A stretch of 64,000 nt of DNA from GCA-002708315 sp963676635 (GTDB lineage Bacteria; Bacteroidota; Bacteroidia; Bacteroidales; F082), in contig OY781105.1 in assembly GCA_963676635.1 (NCBI GenBank), forward strand, positions 434,001-498,000. Reading direction: 5' to 3'. The number at the start of each line of letters is the position of its first letter. Within the stretch, counting starts at the first letter, position 1. Positions 8,412 through 17,805 of this stretch are shown piece by piece. The position numbers and the translations under genes were made by a program. Under the pieces are notes generated by a model that worked only from the letters and a program-made list of their open reading frames with translations, was not told where the DNA came from and did no database searches.

Positions 8412-9659
8412 TTAATCAAGACCGTGAACAACAAGTCCAGAGCGCAGCTTAGGCTCAAACCATGTTGTTTTAGGGGGCATTATCTTGCCGCTGTCAGCAA
8501 TATCAATAAGCTGTTTCATGCTTACAGGATAAAGAGCAAAAGCTACTTCCATTTCTCCATTATCAACTCTGCGTTTTAATTCACCCAGTCCGCGGATGCC
8601 ACCAACAAAGTCTATTCTTTTGGAACGGCGAAGATCCTGTATATCAAGCAGTGGATCAAGTACCTGGTTTGTAAGGATAGTAACATCAAGCACACCGATA
8701 GGATCATTATCATCATAAGTATTTTCCTTAGCTACCATTGAGTACCAGTGACCATCAAGATACATACTCATTTCATGTAGTCTTTCCGGTTTATATATCT
8801 CTGTGCCTTTATCTTCAACTACAAAATTGTTCTTTAGTTTTTCAACAAACTCTTCTTTTGAGTAACCATTTAAATCTTTGATAACGCGGTTGTAATCAAT
8901 AATGGTAAGCTGATTATCAGGGAAATGTACAGCAAGGAAGTAATTATATTCTTCTTCTCCTGTGTGGTTTGGATTTTGATTTTTCTTTTCATTACCTACC
9001 AAGGCAGCCGCAGCTGTACGGTGATGCCCGTCAGCAACATATGTAGAAGGCAGTTCAGCAAACAGCTCAATAATCCTGTCTATCAATTTTTTATCTCTAA
9101 GCACCCAAAAATGATGACCAACGTCATCAGTACCTGTGTAGTTATACTCAGCTTTATTGTCATTGACATAATCAGCGATTATCTTGTCAATTTCTTCAAC
9201 AGCCGGATATGAGAAGAATACTGGCTCCATGTTAGAGTTTGTAATTCTTACATGTTTCATCCTGTCTTCTTCTTTGTCAGGGCGTGTCAGCTCATGTTTT
9301 TTGATAACATTATTCATATAATCCTCAACGCTGGCACACCCAACTATTCCGTATTGGGTTTTTCCAAACATTGTTTGAGCATATATATATAGGTATTCTT
9401 CATCATCCTGCACAAGCCATCCGTTTTCTTTAAACTTATCAAGATTGGTTTTAGCTTTGTTATAAACTTCTTCACTGTACAGATTAACATCTTCAGGAAG
9501 ATCAATTTCAGGTTTTATTATATGCAGAAGTGAATATTTGTTTCCTTCTGCTTCTGCCCTGGCTTCTTTGGAATTAAGAACATCATAAGGACGTGATGCA
9601 AGTTGGCTTGCAATATCCTGTGGAGGGCGGTATCCTTTAAAAGCTTTTAATGTTGCCAT
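8412..9659 (-). CDS. DUF1015 family protein
   Basis: 415 aa, covering the whole family: the N-terminal RPYDVL segment, the central SNMEPVFFSYP region, and the signature YVADGHHRTAAA. Biochemical function is not established. In Bacteroidota this gene is regularly found beside serA and serC, as here, which suggests a link to serine or phosphoserine metabolism. It is the last gene of the serC operon and is followed by a good terminator. Confidence 0.85.
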   Translation of the reverse strand: MATLKAFKGYRPPQDIASQLASRPYDVLNSKEARAEAEGNKYSLLHIIKPEIDLPEDVNLYSEEVYNKAKTNLDKFKENGWLVQDDEEYLYIYAQTMFGKTQYGIVGCASVEDYMNNVIKKHELTRPDKEEDRMKHVRITNSNMEPVFFSYPAVEEIDKIIADYVNDNKAEYNYTGTDDVGHHFWVLRDKKLIDRIIELFAELPSTYVADGHHRTAAAALVGNEKKNQNPNHTGEEEYNYFLAVHFPDNQLTIIDYNRVIKDLNGYSKEEFVEKLKNNFVVEDKGTEIYKPERLHEMSMYLDGHWYSMVAKENTYDDNDPIGVLDVTILTNQVLDPLLDIQDLRRSKRIDFVGGIRGLGELKRRVDNGEMEVAFALYPVSMKQLIDIADSGKIMPPKTTWFEPKLRSGLVVHGLD

Positions 9660-9700
9660 ATTGTTTTTTTTTACTGTATTAAAAAAGTAGCTTCTTCGAT

Positions 9701-10225
9701 TTAATACTCATTATCCAGTGTATTACCATCAAAGTCATTGTATTTATTACGACGTTCATTATAATCATCACCACTACCATTATATTTGTAATTAGCAATA
9801 TGGCCGTTACCGTGTGATGAATTATTATTTGCACGCTGTAAAGAAGAAATGAGTGCTCCAATCATTTTAGTCATTTCCATTAGCTGATTTCTGCTTTCGT
9901 CTTCCTGTGAGTCAGTGATTAAACTTTGTTTGTAAGAAAGAGTAGTGTAAACCAGACATTCTCTGATAGAACTTTTTGCAAGTTTCAGATTGTAAATAAA
10001 CTGACTTTTGTTTCTTGCTGAGCCTTCTACTATGAAAAAAGCAATGTTTCTTGCAGACTCATTAAATCTCAGGGCAAACTGAGATTTATCATTTTCAGGA
10101 AACAGCATAGTAACATCCTGCAGCCAGTTAATGTAGTCAAGAGATTTATGATAGATTCTTAAGTCTTCGAATCTAAAGAATGTGCCAGTCTTTTCAGTTT
10201 TTTCTTTTTGTTGATTATTGTACAT
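9701..10225 (-). CDS. Four-helix-bundle protein (S23 / IVP-like)
   Basis: 174 aa. The core (about 17-145) fits the four-helix-bundle family first seen as 23S rRNA intervening-sequence proteins: FRFEDLRIYHKSLDYINWL, then RFNESARNIAFFIVEGSARN and a helix with KLAKSSIRECLVYTTLS. The C-terminus is low-complexity (Asn, Gly, Asp, Tyr). It sits between serA and the DUF1015 gene in the serine operon. Function unknown. The fold is shared with the Avd accessory protein of diversity-generating retroelements, but this copy is chromosomal and 18 kb from the prophage DGR. Confidence 0.7.
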   Translation of the reverse strand: MYNNQQKEKTEKTGTFFRFEDLRIYHKSLDYINWLQDVTMLFPENDKSQFALRFNESARNIAFFIVEGSARNKSQFIYNLKLAKSSIRECLVYTTLSYKQSLITDSQEDESRNQLMEMTKMIGALISSLQRANNNSSHGNGHIANYKYNGSGDDYNERRNKYNDFDGNTLDNEY

Positions 10226-10350
10226 TGAAAATTGTTTTGAAATTTTTACTACGATTAGTTATTTTTGAATATCAGCAATGCCGGAACACTAAAATAAAGT
10301 GACTCCGGCACTAACCAGAAAGCTGAAATCCAGCTTAATAATCTATGTCG

Positions 10351-11271
10351 TTAATTAACTTTAAAGGTGATATCACCGTTCTCAATAAAATTGATTATCT
10401 GATGAGCAGCAGCTTTACCCGCGTTAATATTAGCTTCAGCTGTTTGTGCACCCATTTTTTTCGGAGTAAAGAAACAACGGTCGGCATACTTGCTTTCCAT
10501 TTCCTCTTTAGCTGCAGGGGCAATATCAGATACATAGCAGAATCCTTGTTTTTCTTCAAGAATCTTTAACATATCGTCTTCATCAATAACCTCTTTACGT
10601 GCAGTGTTTACCAGAGTTGCGTTATCTTTCATTTTAGAAAGTAACTCATAATTCACAGACTTGATAGTCTTTTCGTTGGCCGGAATATGCAGACTAATAT
10701 AATCGCATTCTGAATACAATTCTTCAACTGTATCAACAACAGAAACGCCATCAGCTTCAATAACAGCTTTTTCCACGAAAGGATCAAAAGCTATTACTTT
10801 CATTCCAAAACCTTTGGCAATTTTAGCAACAAGTTTACCAACATTGCCATAGGCATGAATACCAAGCTTTTTACAACAAAGCTCAGTGCCAGGTTTACCA
10901 TTGTAATGATTTCTTGCCTGATAAACCATCATTCCTAGAGCCAGTTCAGCAACGGCGTTTGAGTTCTGACCGGGTGTATTCATAACAACCACATCATTTT
11001 TTGATGCAGCTTCCAGATTTACATTATCATAACCAGCGCCGGCTCTTACTACAATTTTTAAATTTCCGGCAGCTTCAATAACTTCCGGTGTTACTTTGTC
11101 ACTCCTGATAATAAGGGCTTCTGCATCTTTAACAGCAGAGATTAGTTCCTCATGTGTAGTGTATTTTTCAAAAAAATCACATTGAAATCCCGCTTTGTCG
11201 AAGATTGCTTTGATTTCTTCAGCAGCTACGGCGGCAAATGGTTTTTCTGTTGCTACTAATACTTTTGTCAT
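10351..11271 (-). CDS. serA: D-3-phosphoglycerate dehydrogenase
   Basis: First step of serine synthesis: 3-phosphoglycerate to 3-phosphohydroxypyruvate with NAD. 306 aa, the short form without an ACT domain, so no serine feedback domain is visible. The Rossmann motif reads GIHAYGNVG, with Ala at the first Gly of GxGxxG. The active-site Arg is in NTARKEVID. The usual catalytic His context is replaced by TPKKMGAQTAEA, with Lys where most family members have His. It follows serC by 35 bp, and the pair makes phosphoserine from 3-phosphoglycerate. Confidence 0.9.
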   Translation of the reverse strand: MTKVLVATEKPFAAVAAEEIKAIFDKAGFQCDFFEKYTTHEELISAVKDAEALIIRSDKVTPEVIEAAGNLKIVVRAGAGYDNVNLEAASKNDVVVMNTPGQNSNAVAELALGMMVYQARNHYNGKPGTELCCKKLGIHAYGNVGKLVAKIAKGFGMKVIAFDPFVEKAVIEADGVSVVDTVEELYSECDYISLHIPANEKTIKSVNYELLSKMKDNATLVNTARKEVIDEDDMLKILEEKQGFCYVSDIAPAAKEEMESKYADRCFFTPKKMGAQTAEANINAGKAAAHQIINFIENGDITFKVN

Positions 11272-11306
11272 TTCAGTAATATTTAGAGATTTGTTTTATT
11301 TGTTTA

Positions 11307-12377
11307 TTAATTGTTTTCTTCAAATTCTTTCATAACAGCAACAAGTGCTTCTACACTTTCCACTGGCAGTGCATTGTAAGTAGATGCACGGAAACCACCA
11401 ACAGAACGGTGACCTTTAATGCCTATCATGCCTTTTGATGTAGCGAAATCAAGGAAAGCTTTTTCTTTGTCTTCATTTCCCTCTGTCATTACAAAGCAGA
11501 TATTCATTAATGAACGATCTTCAGGATCTTCTACTGTTGCTTTGAACAAACTATTACGATCAATTTCATCATAAAGCAATCCGGCTTTCTGAATGTTTAT
11601 CTTCTGCATTTCTTCAACACCGCCTTTTTCTTTAAGCCATTTCAATGTTTGTAATGCTGCAAAAATAGGAACAACTGGTGGTGTGTTAAACATACTTTCC
11701 TTGTCGATGTGTGTTTTGTAATTCAGCATTGTTGGAAGGTGATGTTTTACTTTTCCAAGGATATCATTGCGTACAATTACAAAAGTAACGCCAGCAGGAG
11801 CCAGATTTTTCTGGGCACCACCATATATAATAGCGTATTTGGAAATATCAACAGGGCGACTAAATATATCTGACGACATATCTGCTACCAATGGCACCGG
11901 ACAGTCGATGTCTGTTTTAATCTCTGTACCATAAATGGTGTTGTTTGTTGTTATATGGAAGTAATCAGCATCCTCAGGAATAGTATATCCTTTTGGAATA
12001 TATGTAAAGTTCTTGTCTTCTGATGATCCTACTACATCAACCTCGCCAAACATGCTTGCTTCTTTTATGGCTTTTTTGGCCCATGCACCAGTGTTTAGAT
12101 ATGCTGCTTTGTTTACAAACAGATTAAACGGCACCATCGCAAACTGTGTACTTGCTCCTCCTCCCAGGAATAGCACTGAATACCCTTCGGGGATGTGCAG
12201 CAGTTCTTTGAAAAGCTGTGTGGCTTCGTCTACAACTGCAACAAACTCTTTACTACGGTGGCTAACTTCCATTACTGATAGTCCTATACCAGCAAAATTG
12301 TGAATAGCATCAGCAGTTTTTTCAATTGTGTATTGAGGTAAAATTGAAGGGCCTGCATAAAAATTATGTTTTTTCAT
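11307..12377 (-). CDS. serC: Phosphoserine aminotransferase
   Basis: PLP enzyme that converts 3-phosphohydroxypyruvate to phosphoserine. 356 aa, full length. It begins KHNFYAGPSILP, the family's N-terminal signature; the PLP lysine is in IYGGAQKNLAPAG, and the C-terminal substrate Arg/His region reads IKGHRSVGGFRAS. It is the first gene of the operon serC-serA-four-helix bundle-DUF1015. A TATATTTG box about 40 bp upstream is the likely promoter. Confidence 0.96.
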   Translation of the reverse strand: MKKHNFYAGPSILPQYTIEKTADAIHNFAGIGLSVMEVSHRSKEFVAVVDEATQLFKELLHIPEGYSVLFLGGGASTQFAMVPFNLFVNKAAYLNTGAWAKKAIKEASMFGEVDVVGSSEDKNFTYIPKGYTIPEDADYFHITTNNTIYGTEIKTDIDCPVPLVADMSSDIFSRPVDISKYAIIYGGAQKNLAPAGVTFVIVRNDILGKVKHHLPTMLNYKTHIDKESMFNTPPVVPIFAALQTLKWLKEKGGVEEMQKINIQKAGLLYDEIDRNSLFKATVEDPEDRSLMNICFVMTEGNEDKEKAFLDFATSKGMIGIKGHRSVGGFRASTYNALPVESVEALVAVMKEFEENN

Positions 12378-12416
12378 AGCTATATTGTATTTATGTGTTT
12401 ATTGTTATAAGAGAGG

Positions 12417-12450
12417 CAAATATATAAACCTTTTTATGTATAAACACAAA
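12417..12450 (-). promoter_or_regulatory. Putative serC promoter
   Basis: Minus-strand TATATTTG at 12424-12417 matches the Bacteroidota -7 box TAnnTTTG. TTTG at 12450-12447 may be the -33 box, with a slightly long 22-bp spacer. Confidence 0.5.
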
Positions 12451-12510
12451 AATATTACTTAGAATGGTTCTAATTTTCTTTTATCATAAAAAAAGGGACT
12501 GAAGAGAGAT

Positions 12511-12720
12511 GAATAATGAAAGCTGAATAACGAAAAATCCTTTTATACCCCCCTGAAGGGGCAATCGTGCCCTTATTTGGATTTGATAAGTCCACATGAG
12601 GGGAAGAAGGAGGATTAAATCTATGAAACACCCTGTTAGTCAGGAGTTGGATACCATCCCCCCTTTTTACCCGTTTTAGCCATGTCCTTGGAGGTTTAGG
12701 GGATTAGGGGGTGTCAGTAC
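12511..12720. repeat. Non-coding gap with heptamers and C/G-rich tracts
   Basis: The 356-bp gap between serC and the protease gene has no credible gene. 12511-12538 holds four 7-bp units (GAATAAT, GAAAGCT, GAATAAC, GAAAAAT). The stretch 12545-12720 has C-rich and G-rich runs that may pair loosely (CCCCCCTGAAGGGG near 12549, CCCCCC near 12658, GGGG near 12699). I see no clear terminator. Confidence 0.4.
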
Positions 12721-12733
12721 CCCCACTTCAATC

Positions 12734-14341
12734 CTACTCCTGAAGTATTTTTTTATAGAGTTTGTTATTATCGATTACTTCAAGGGCTTTGTTTATCTCA
12801 GGGTCCATAGTCCATGTTATCTCGAAATAGTCTCCTGTTTCATATATATTACGGCCTATCAGGGCTTTAAGTTGTAACTTAAGGAAGTCAATGTTCGGAT
12901 CAAGCTCTTCGCTGGTGTATTCAATCTTCTTAGCTTCAGCATTCTCCATAAATGTATTAAAATCGTCATCACTTAAGGTAAAGCCATCAATATAGCTGTC
13001 CAGATCAGGGTAAGTTTGTGTGAGGGTTTCTCTGTTTTCCGACAGATAATCATTAACAAAGCCGTTGATAACGCCTTTACGAACAAGTGACGTATATAAG
13101 TCGTTGTATCTGATTGTGTCCATAGGAATGAAAATATCAGACATTATTCCACCGCCGCCATAAACAGTCCTTCCTGCTTTTGTTTTGTATTTCAGTGAGT
13201 CGGGGAAATGAATACTGTCGGCATGGAATGTTTCTCCATGCTCCATTCTTTTCTGCATATCCTTATAATATTCCTCAACACCATCGTCATAAGGTTTCTG
13301 AATACATCTGCCTGAAGGAGTATAATAACGTGCAACTGTTAAGCGTACTTGCGAGCCATCACCCAGAGGGAAAGGGCGCTGTACCAATCCTTTACCAAAC
13401 GAACGTCGTCCGATAATAATGCCTCTGTCCCAGTCTTGTATAGCTCCCGATACAATCTCGCTTGCAGAAGCTGACCCTTCATTAATAAGCACCACCAGCT
13501 TACCATCTTCAAATTTACCGGCGCTTGTGGCTTTCAGTTCCTGTCGGGGTTGATGTGTCCCTTCTGTGTAAACAATCATCTTTCCGTTGGGGAGAAACTC
13601 ATCGGCGATACTCATTGCTGTTCCCAAATAACCGCCTGTATTACTTCTAAGGTCAAGGATAAGATTCTCCATGCCTTCTTTTTTGAGCATAGTAGCTGCT
13701 TCATTGAATTCATCCAGCGATTGTCTGGCAAATCTATTTAGCTTTATATATCCTGTATTTTTGTTGAGCATGAAAGCGGCATCCAGACTATTAATAGGTA
13801 TCTTGTCGCGAGTAATCTCATATTCTATCAAACCATCATTACCTTTACGATAGATGCCAACTACTACCTGTGTGCCTTTTTTCCCGCGAAGGTGATCCAT
13901 AACCCACTGATTGTCGATGTCTTTGCCATAGGCTTCTTCTCCGTCCACGGTAATAATCTGATCACCGGCCATAATTCCTACCTTGTCGGATGGTCCTCCT
14001 GGTATTGGACCTACCACCAGTATTGTGTCTTTATATAACTGGAATGTTAAACCTACGCCTTCAAAACTGCCTTCAAGTGATTCATTGGCTCGCTTTACAT
14101 CTTTTGCTTTGATATATGCTGAGTGTGGATCAAGCTCCTTTAACATACTGGCTATTACGTCATCAGTAAACTCTGGCATGTTTAGGGTATCAACATAAAA
14201 ACTGTTTACAAGATAGATAAGCCCTGTAATTTTGTCGATTGTTTGCTTGCGGTCGAGTGGCTTTGTGTTTGTCTGTGAATAAGCTCCAATGGTTATAAAA
14301 CTAATAAAAGTCAGAATCAGTAAGGATCTGTTAAATTTCAT
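12734..14341 (-). CDS. C-terminal processing peptidase (S41)
   Basis: Periplasmic serine protease of 535 aa. An N-terminal signal peptide (about 1-22, ending IGAYSQ) is followed by an N-terminal helical domain, a PDZ domain (about 90-165, GVGLTFQLYKDTILVVGPIPGGPS) and the S41 core. The Ser-Lys dyad lies in EGSASASEIVSGA and RRSFGKGLVQ. The C-terminal 130 residues are an extension common in Bacteroidota. It shares a divergent intergenic region with the DUF5723 gene. The gap 14342-14589 is AT-rich; I could not pick a convincing promoter. Confidence 0.93.
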   Translation of the reverse strand: MKFNRSLLILTFISFITIGAYSQTNTKPLDRKQTIDKITGLIYLVNSFYVDTLNMPEFTDDVIASMLKELDPHSAYIKAKDVKRANESLEGSFEGVGLTFQLYKDTILVVGPIPGGPSDKVGIMAGDQIITVDGEEAYGKDIDNQWVMDHLRGKKGTQVVVGIYRKGNDGLIEYEITRDKIPINSLDAAFMLNKNTGYIKLNRFARQSLDEFNEAATMLKKEGMENLILDLRSNTGGYLGTAMSIADEFLPNGKMIVYTEGTHQPRQELKATSAGKFEDGKLVVLINEGSASASEIVSGAIQDWDRGIIIGRRSFGKGLVQRPFPLGDGSQVRLTVARYYTPSGRCIQKPYDDGVEEYYKDMQKRMEHGETFHADSIHFPDSLKYKTKAGRTVYGGGGIMSDIFIPMDTIRYNDLYTSLVRKGVINGFVNDYLSENRETLTQTYPDLDSYIDGFTLSDDDFNTFMENAEAKKIEYTSEELDPNIDFLKLQLKALIGRNIYETGDYFEITWTMDPEINKALEVIDNNKLYKKILQE

Positions 14342-14589
14342 TTTAAATGCGTTTATGTTTCTAATTTATGGTGTACTTTGCTTGTGACAAAGCATCCAAC
14401 AGGCAGTTTGTTTTTATCTTAACTAACTTCAATTACGAAAATTGCCAATGCACAAAAATAGTTATTATTATTGATTTTATTGTTCATTTAACAATTTATA
14501 ACACGTCATATATATGATTAAAAATATGTAATATATTACATGTTACAGAACAAAATTAAAAGTTTTGCGTTGTTATAGAAAACAACTAT

Positions 14590-16080
14590 TTGATCAGAAC
14601 TAAAAAAAACTGCTCTATTTTCATTATCATGTTGATTAGCCTGATAATGCTGACTGGACTAAGAGCACAGGAAATGCCAGGTGTTACTATGGGTAACTAC
14701 AGCGGGATAGCAGGCACAATGCTTAATCCCGCATCAATGACTACCAATAAAGTTTATCTTGATATTAATTTGGTTTCTGCTGATATTTTTGTCAGGAATA
14801 ACTTTGCTTATCTTCCTAAGGAGGATTTTGTTATCTGGGATTTGTTAAAGAAAGATTACTCCTTCCCTACTTATGGTGATTATGATCAGAGTTTTCTTTA
14901 TTATGATAATGAGAATCTGAAAATGGCTAATATTAATCTGCGTGTCATGGGTCCTTCGGCTATGCTGCAGGTTGGCGATCATGCTTTTGGTATCCAGACT
15001 GGTGTGAGGTATTTTATGTCGGGAAGCAGAATTCCTTGGGAAATTCCTGTATTTGGCTATAATGGTTTGGAATACGAACCTTTGCATAATATTGAGTTTC
15101 AGGATTATGATTTTGACTTTAGTACCAGTGCCTGGTTTGAAGCCGGACTTAGCTATGCTTATAATATTTATGAGTTCTATGATCAGCAGATAACTATCGG
15201 GGCTACAATTAAGAAGCTGTGGGGATATGCCGGTGGTTATGCTAAAATTGATAATGTTGATTATGTTGTGGAAAACGATTCTACCATAAACATTATTAAT
15301 CTTAATGCAGAAGTGGGGTATTCACTGCCAATCGACTACAATACCAATGATTATCTAAGTTCACCTACCTTCCGCGGAAGCGGCGTTGGTATTGATATTG
15401 GTGCTGTATATGTAAAGAAAAAGAGTTTTGACTCAAGACCCTGGAAAGGCGGTAGTTTGTGTTCACAACATTTTGAAGAATATAAATATAAAATAGGTGT
15501 ATCAATTCTTGATATTGGTCGTGTTAAATACAAAACCAACGCCGTGAAGTTTGATTATAACGATGTATCTAAATACTGGCCAAGTGTGGATACTATTGAT
15601 TATCATAATCTAAATACCTTTTTCAGGATGCTTAGTGAAGAGTTTTATAACGACCCTGATGCATCGCTGGTGGAGAGGGAGATGAAGGTAGGTCTGCCAA
15701 CAGCTTTGAGTGTACAGGCTGATGTTAATATTAATGATAAGTGGTACCTTGGCGGGATGTGGATACATCCTTTAAGGGTTAACCGTAGTGCATTAAGAAG
15801 ATCTGCGCAGCTGGCTGTGATTCCCAGATATGAGACTAAATATTTTGAACTGAGTATGCCGGTTTCTGTATATGAGTACAGATACCCGCGTGTTGGGTTG
15901 TCGGCACGCTTTTATTTCCTTACAATAGGAACAGACCGACTGGGAACGTATCTGGGAATGGCGGATATGAATGGAATGGATTTTTATATGTCCATCAAGA
16001 TAGGTCTTGATAAGGGCTCGTGCCGTAAGAAATTCGGAGGAGCTTGTGATAATGCATCGTTTGGGAATAGAGAGTATTAG
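14590..16080 (+). CDS. DUF5723-type outer-membrane barrel protein
   Basis: 496 aa with an N-terminal signal peptide (hydrophobic IFIIMLISLIMLTGL, then RAQ). After it comes GNYSGIAGTMLNPASM, typical of the DUF5723 proteins of Bacteroidota, and a body rich in alternating aromatic/polar strands that suggests a beta barrel. No function is established. The only usable start is TTG at 14590: no ATG lies between the upstream stop (14557) and the signal peptide. The heptamer repeats follow its stop codon. No obvious operon partner. Confidence 0.65.
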   Translation: MIRTKKNCSIFIIMLISLIMLTGLRAQEMPGVTMGNYSGIAGTMLNPASMTTNKVYLDINLVSADIFVRNNFAYLPKEDFVIWDLLKKDYSFPTYGDYDQSFLYYDNENLKMANINLRVMGPSAMLQVGDHAFGIQTGVRYFMSGSRIPWEIPVFGYNGLEYEPLHNIEFQDYDFDFSTSAWFEAGLSYAYNIYEFYDQQITIGATIKKLWGYAGGYAKIDNVDYVVENDSTINIINLNAEVGYSLPIDYNTNDYLSSPTFRGSGVGIDIGAVYVKKKSFDSRPWKGGSLCSQHFEEYKYKIGVSILDIGRVKYKTNAVKFDYNDVSKYWPSVDTIDYHNLNTFFRMLSEEFYNDPDASLVEREMKVGLPTALSVQADVNINDKWYLGGMWIHPLRVNRSALRRSAQLAVIPRYETKYFELSMPVSVYEYRYPRVGLSARFYFLTIGTDRLGTYLGMADMNGMDFYMSIKIGLDKGSCRKKFGGACDNASFGNREY

Positions 16081-16106
16081 ATAATAAGTTCAAAGCTCAG
16101 AAAGGG

Positions 16107-16207
16107 ACAAGAGACAAGAGACAAGAGACAAGGTGGGGTTTAATCCACTGCAGTGGTTGTTTTATTATTTTTCATTATTCATTTTTCATTATTCATTTTT
16201 CATTCCC
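16107..16207. repeat. Two heptamer tandem arrays
   Basis: 16107-16133 holds ACAAGAG three times plus ACAAGG. 16173-16207 holds CATTATT, CATTTTT, CATTATT, CATTTTT, CATTCCC. The sequence after it (CCTTGTCTCTT, about 16206-16216) is complementary to the first array, so the whole can fold back. It lies between two convergent genes and might help termination. Confidence 0.7.
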
Positions 16208-16215
16208 TTGTCTCT

Positions 16216-17436
16216 TCACTCAACCTTAACATCCAGTGCATCGCGTAAAGCGTTGCCAAGCGACATAAAGGCAAGTACAAGGATAACGATAGCAATGCCG
16301 GGTATAATAGCCAGATATGCTGAGTCGAGCAGGATAAAGCTGTAATACTCTTTTATCATACTACCCCACGATGGCATGGGTGGCTGTACTCCTATCCCCA
16401 GAAAGCTTAACCCGGCTTCGATGAGTATGGCTGAGGCAAAGTTTGCTGCAGAGATTACTATAACCGGACTTAATACATTGGGGAGTATATGGCGGCGTAT
16501 TATTCTAAAACTCCGGAATCCTAATGCGCGTCCGGCTTCCACAAATTCTTTTTCGCGTATGCTGATAAACTGTCCTCTTACCACACGTGCTACTTCTACC
16601 CACATGGTAAGACCTACTGCTATGAATATCTGCCAAAAGCCTCTGCCAAGGGCAAATGTTATGGCAATTACCAGCAGCAGTGTTGGTATTGACCATATAA
16701 CATTGATAAACCACATTATTATTTCATCGGTACGGCCGCCGAAATAACCTGCCAGCGAGCCCAGCAGTATTCCTACTATTAACGATATTGCAACTGATAT
16801 AAAACCCACTGAAAGACTTACACGTGAGCCTATTACCAGTCGGCTTAGCAAGTCGCGGCCAAACTGATCAGTTCCCAAAAGGTAGTATTTCTTTAAAATG
16901 TTGTTGTCGGTTATTTCTTGTTGTAATGCGGCTTCAGTCTGCACAATTTCTTTGCTATCAATTGTTGTTATAGTGATATCATTATCAGAATTACAATTGC
17001 TTTCTTTCACAGGATAAACAACATCAGCCATGCTAAAGTATTCGGTAAACACTTCATTATCGGTATTAAACAGATTTACTTTTACGCTGTCGCTGATAAA
17101 GCTGTACGAACTAACAGGTATATAAGTATGAGCATTTTCTCTGCCAAACAGCATTTCAGAGAAGTACGATTGCCATTGTTCTGCTTTGTTCTTACGCACT
17201 TTGAGAAACGTGCAGCTAAACCCCGGCTTTTGTGTGCTAATTTCCAGAATCTGGGTGTTAGCCATTGGAGTGTGATCGGGGGTTATAAGGTATCCAAGGA
17301 TAGAGATAATAGTAAATAATATAATGACAATAAGGGCTGTAACGCCGATACTGTTTTTCATAAACTTCTGCCAGGCAAGCTTCGACAGCGACTCGCCTGC
17401 AATGTATTTTCTATTCCTGAATAACATGGGTGTCAA
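16216..17436 (-). CDS. ABC transporter permease (DppC/OppC type)
   Basis: Inner-membrane subunit of a peptide- or nickel-type ABC importer, 406 aa. The N-terminal cytoplasmic part and first membrane segment (about 32-55) resemble OppC_N; a periplasmic insert of about 100 residues follows. The permease core has LLGTDQFGRDLLSRLVIGSR and the EAA-loop region (EAGRALGFRSFRIIRRHILP). The insert between the first helix and the core is longer than usual for DppC. No partner permease, ATPase or binding protein is adjacent. It is transcribed away from tRNA-His. Confidence 0.88.
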   Translation of the reverse strand: MTPMLFRNRKYIAGESLSKLAWQKFMKNSIGVTALIVIILFTIISILGYLITPDHTPMANTQILEISTQKPGFSCTFLKVRKNKAEQWQSYFSEMLFGRENAHTYIPVSSYSFISDSVKVNLFNTDNEVFTEYFSMADVVYPVKESNCNSDNDITITTIDSKEIVQTEAALQQEITDNNILKKYYLLGTDQFGRDLLSRLVIGSRVSLSVGFISVAISLIVGILLGSLAGYFGGRTDEIIMWFINVIWSIPTLLLVIAITFALGRGFWQIFIAVGLTMWVEVARVVRGQFISIREKEFVEAGRALGFRSFRIIRRHILPNVLSPVIVISAANFASAILIEAGLSFLGIGVQPPMPSWGSMIKEYYSFILLDSAYLAIIPGIAIVILVLAFMSLGNALRDALDVKVE

Positions 17437-17588
17437 AAGTAAGAAAACAAACGGAAAGAGGCTTAGAAAAAGTTAAATTTGGCATAAATGCACAATGGGT
17501 AAATAAAGTGTATTTCAGGTACGATTTAAAAATTCATGTAATTTCATCAAAAAATATATTTCATAATAAGAGAAAACAAAAAAAATTG

Positions 17589-17596
17589 TATATTTG
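17589..17596 (+). promoter_or_regulatory. tRNA-His promoter -7 box
   Basis: TATATTTG matches TAnnTTTG and ends 16 bp before the tRNA. No good TTTG -33 box is visible at the usual distance. Confidence 0.55.
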
Positions 17597-17612
17597 CACG
17601 CTCAAAAACACG

Positions 17613-17686
17613 GTGGATGTAGCTCAGCTGGTTAGAGCACTAGATTGTGGTTCTAGGAGTCGCCGGTTCGAATCCGGTCTTCCACC
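17613..17686 (+). tRNA. tRNA-His (GTG anticodon)
   Basis: Cloverleaf by eye: acceptor GTGGATG / CTTCCAC (one T-T mismatch), D arm GCTC..GAGC, anticodon stem CTAGA / TCTAG with loop TTGTGGT (anticodon GTG = His), T arm GCCGG / CCGGT with TTCGAAT. C73 is at 17686 and the G at 17612 supplies the G-1 typical of tRNA-His. CCA is not encoded. The prophage is inserted in its 3' end and restores the sequence exactly. Confidence 0.97.
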
Positions 17687-17688
17687 CG
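17673..17688. other. attL core of the prophage
   Basis: The 16 bases TCCGGTCTTCCACCCG (3' part of tRNA-His) recur exactly at 56473-56488. With the integrase gene 117 bp away this marks the left attachment site. The element between the two copies is about 38.8 kb. Confidence 0.93.
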
Positions 17689-17698
17689 AAAAGCTTGT

Positions 17699-17738
17699 AA
17701 AAACCACTGTTCCAGATAGATATAGAACAGTGGTTTTT
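17699..17738 (+). terminator. Phage-borne terminator behind tRNA-His
   Basis: A perfect 14-bp stem (17699-17712 with 17725-17738) starts 12 bp after the tRNA and ends in a run of five T. The chromosomal tRNA terminator, now at 56491, was displaced by insertion; this one lies in the same relative place. It would also keep tRNA transcription out of the integrase gene. Confidence 0.8.
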
Positions 17739-17743
17739 AAAAA

Positions 17744-17763
17744 AGTCAAAAAAAGAGTCAAAA
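17744..17763 (+). promoter_or_regulatory. Possible integrase arm-type sites, left end
   Basis: AGTCAAAA occurs at 17744-17751 and 17756-17763. The same octamer occurs twice just inside attR (56413-56420 and 56422-56429). Paired repeats close to both ends suggest integrase or excisionase arm sites. Confidence 0.4.
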
Positions 17764-17805
17764 ATGCTCTTTTCATAGTCGATTTCAGAAAAAAAATAAA
17801 GTTAG

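Noticed and set aside
9701..10225. Avd accessory protein of the DGR
   Set aside because: Same fold class, but located in the host serine operon 18 kb away and outside the prophage; kept only as a question in a finding.
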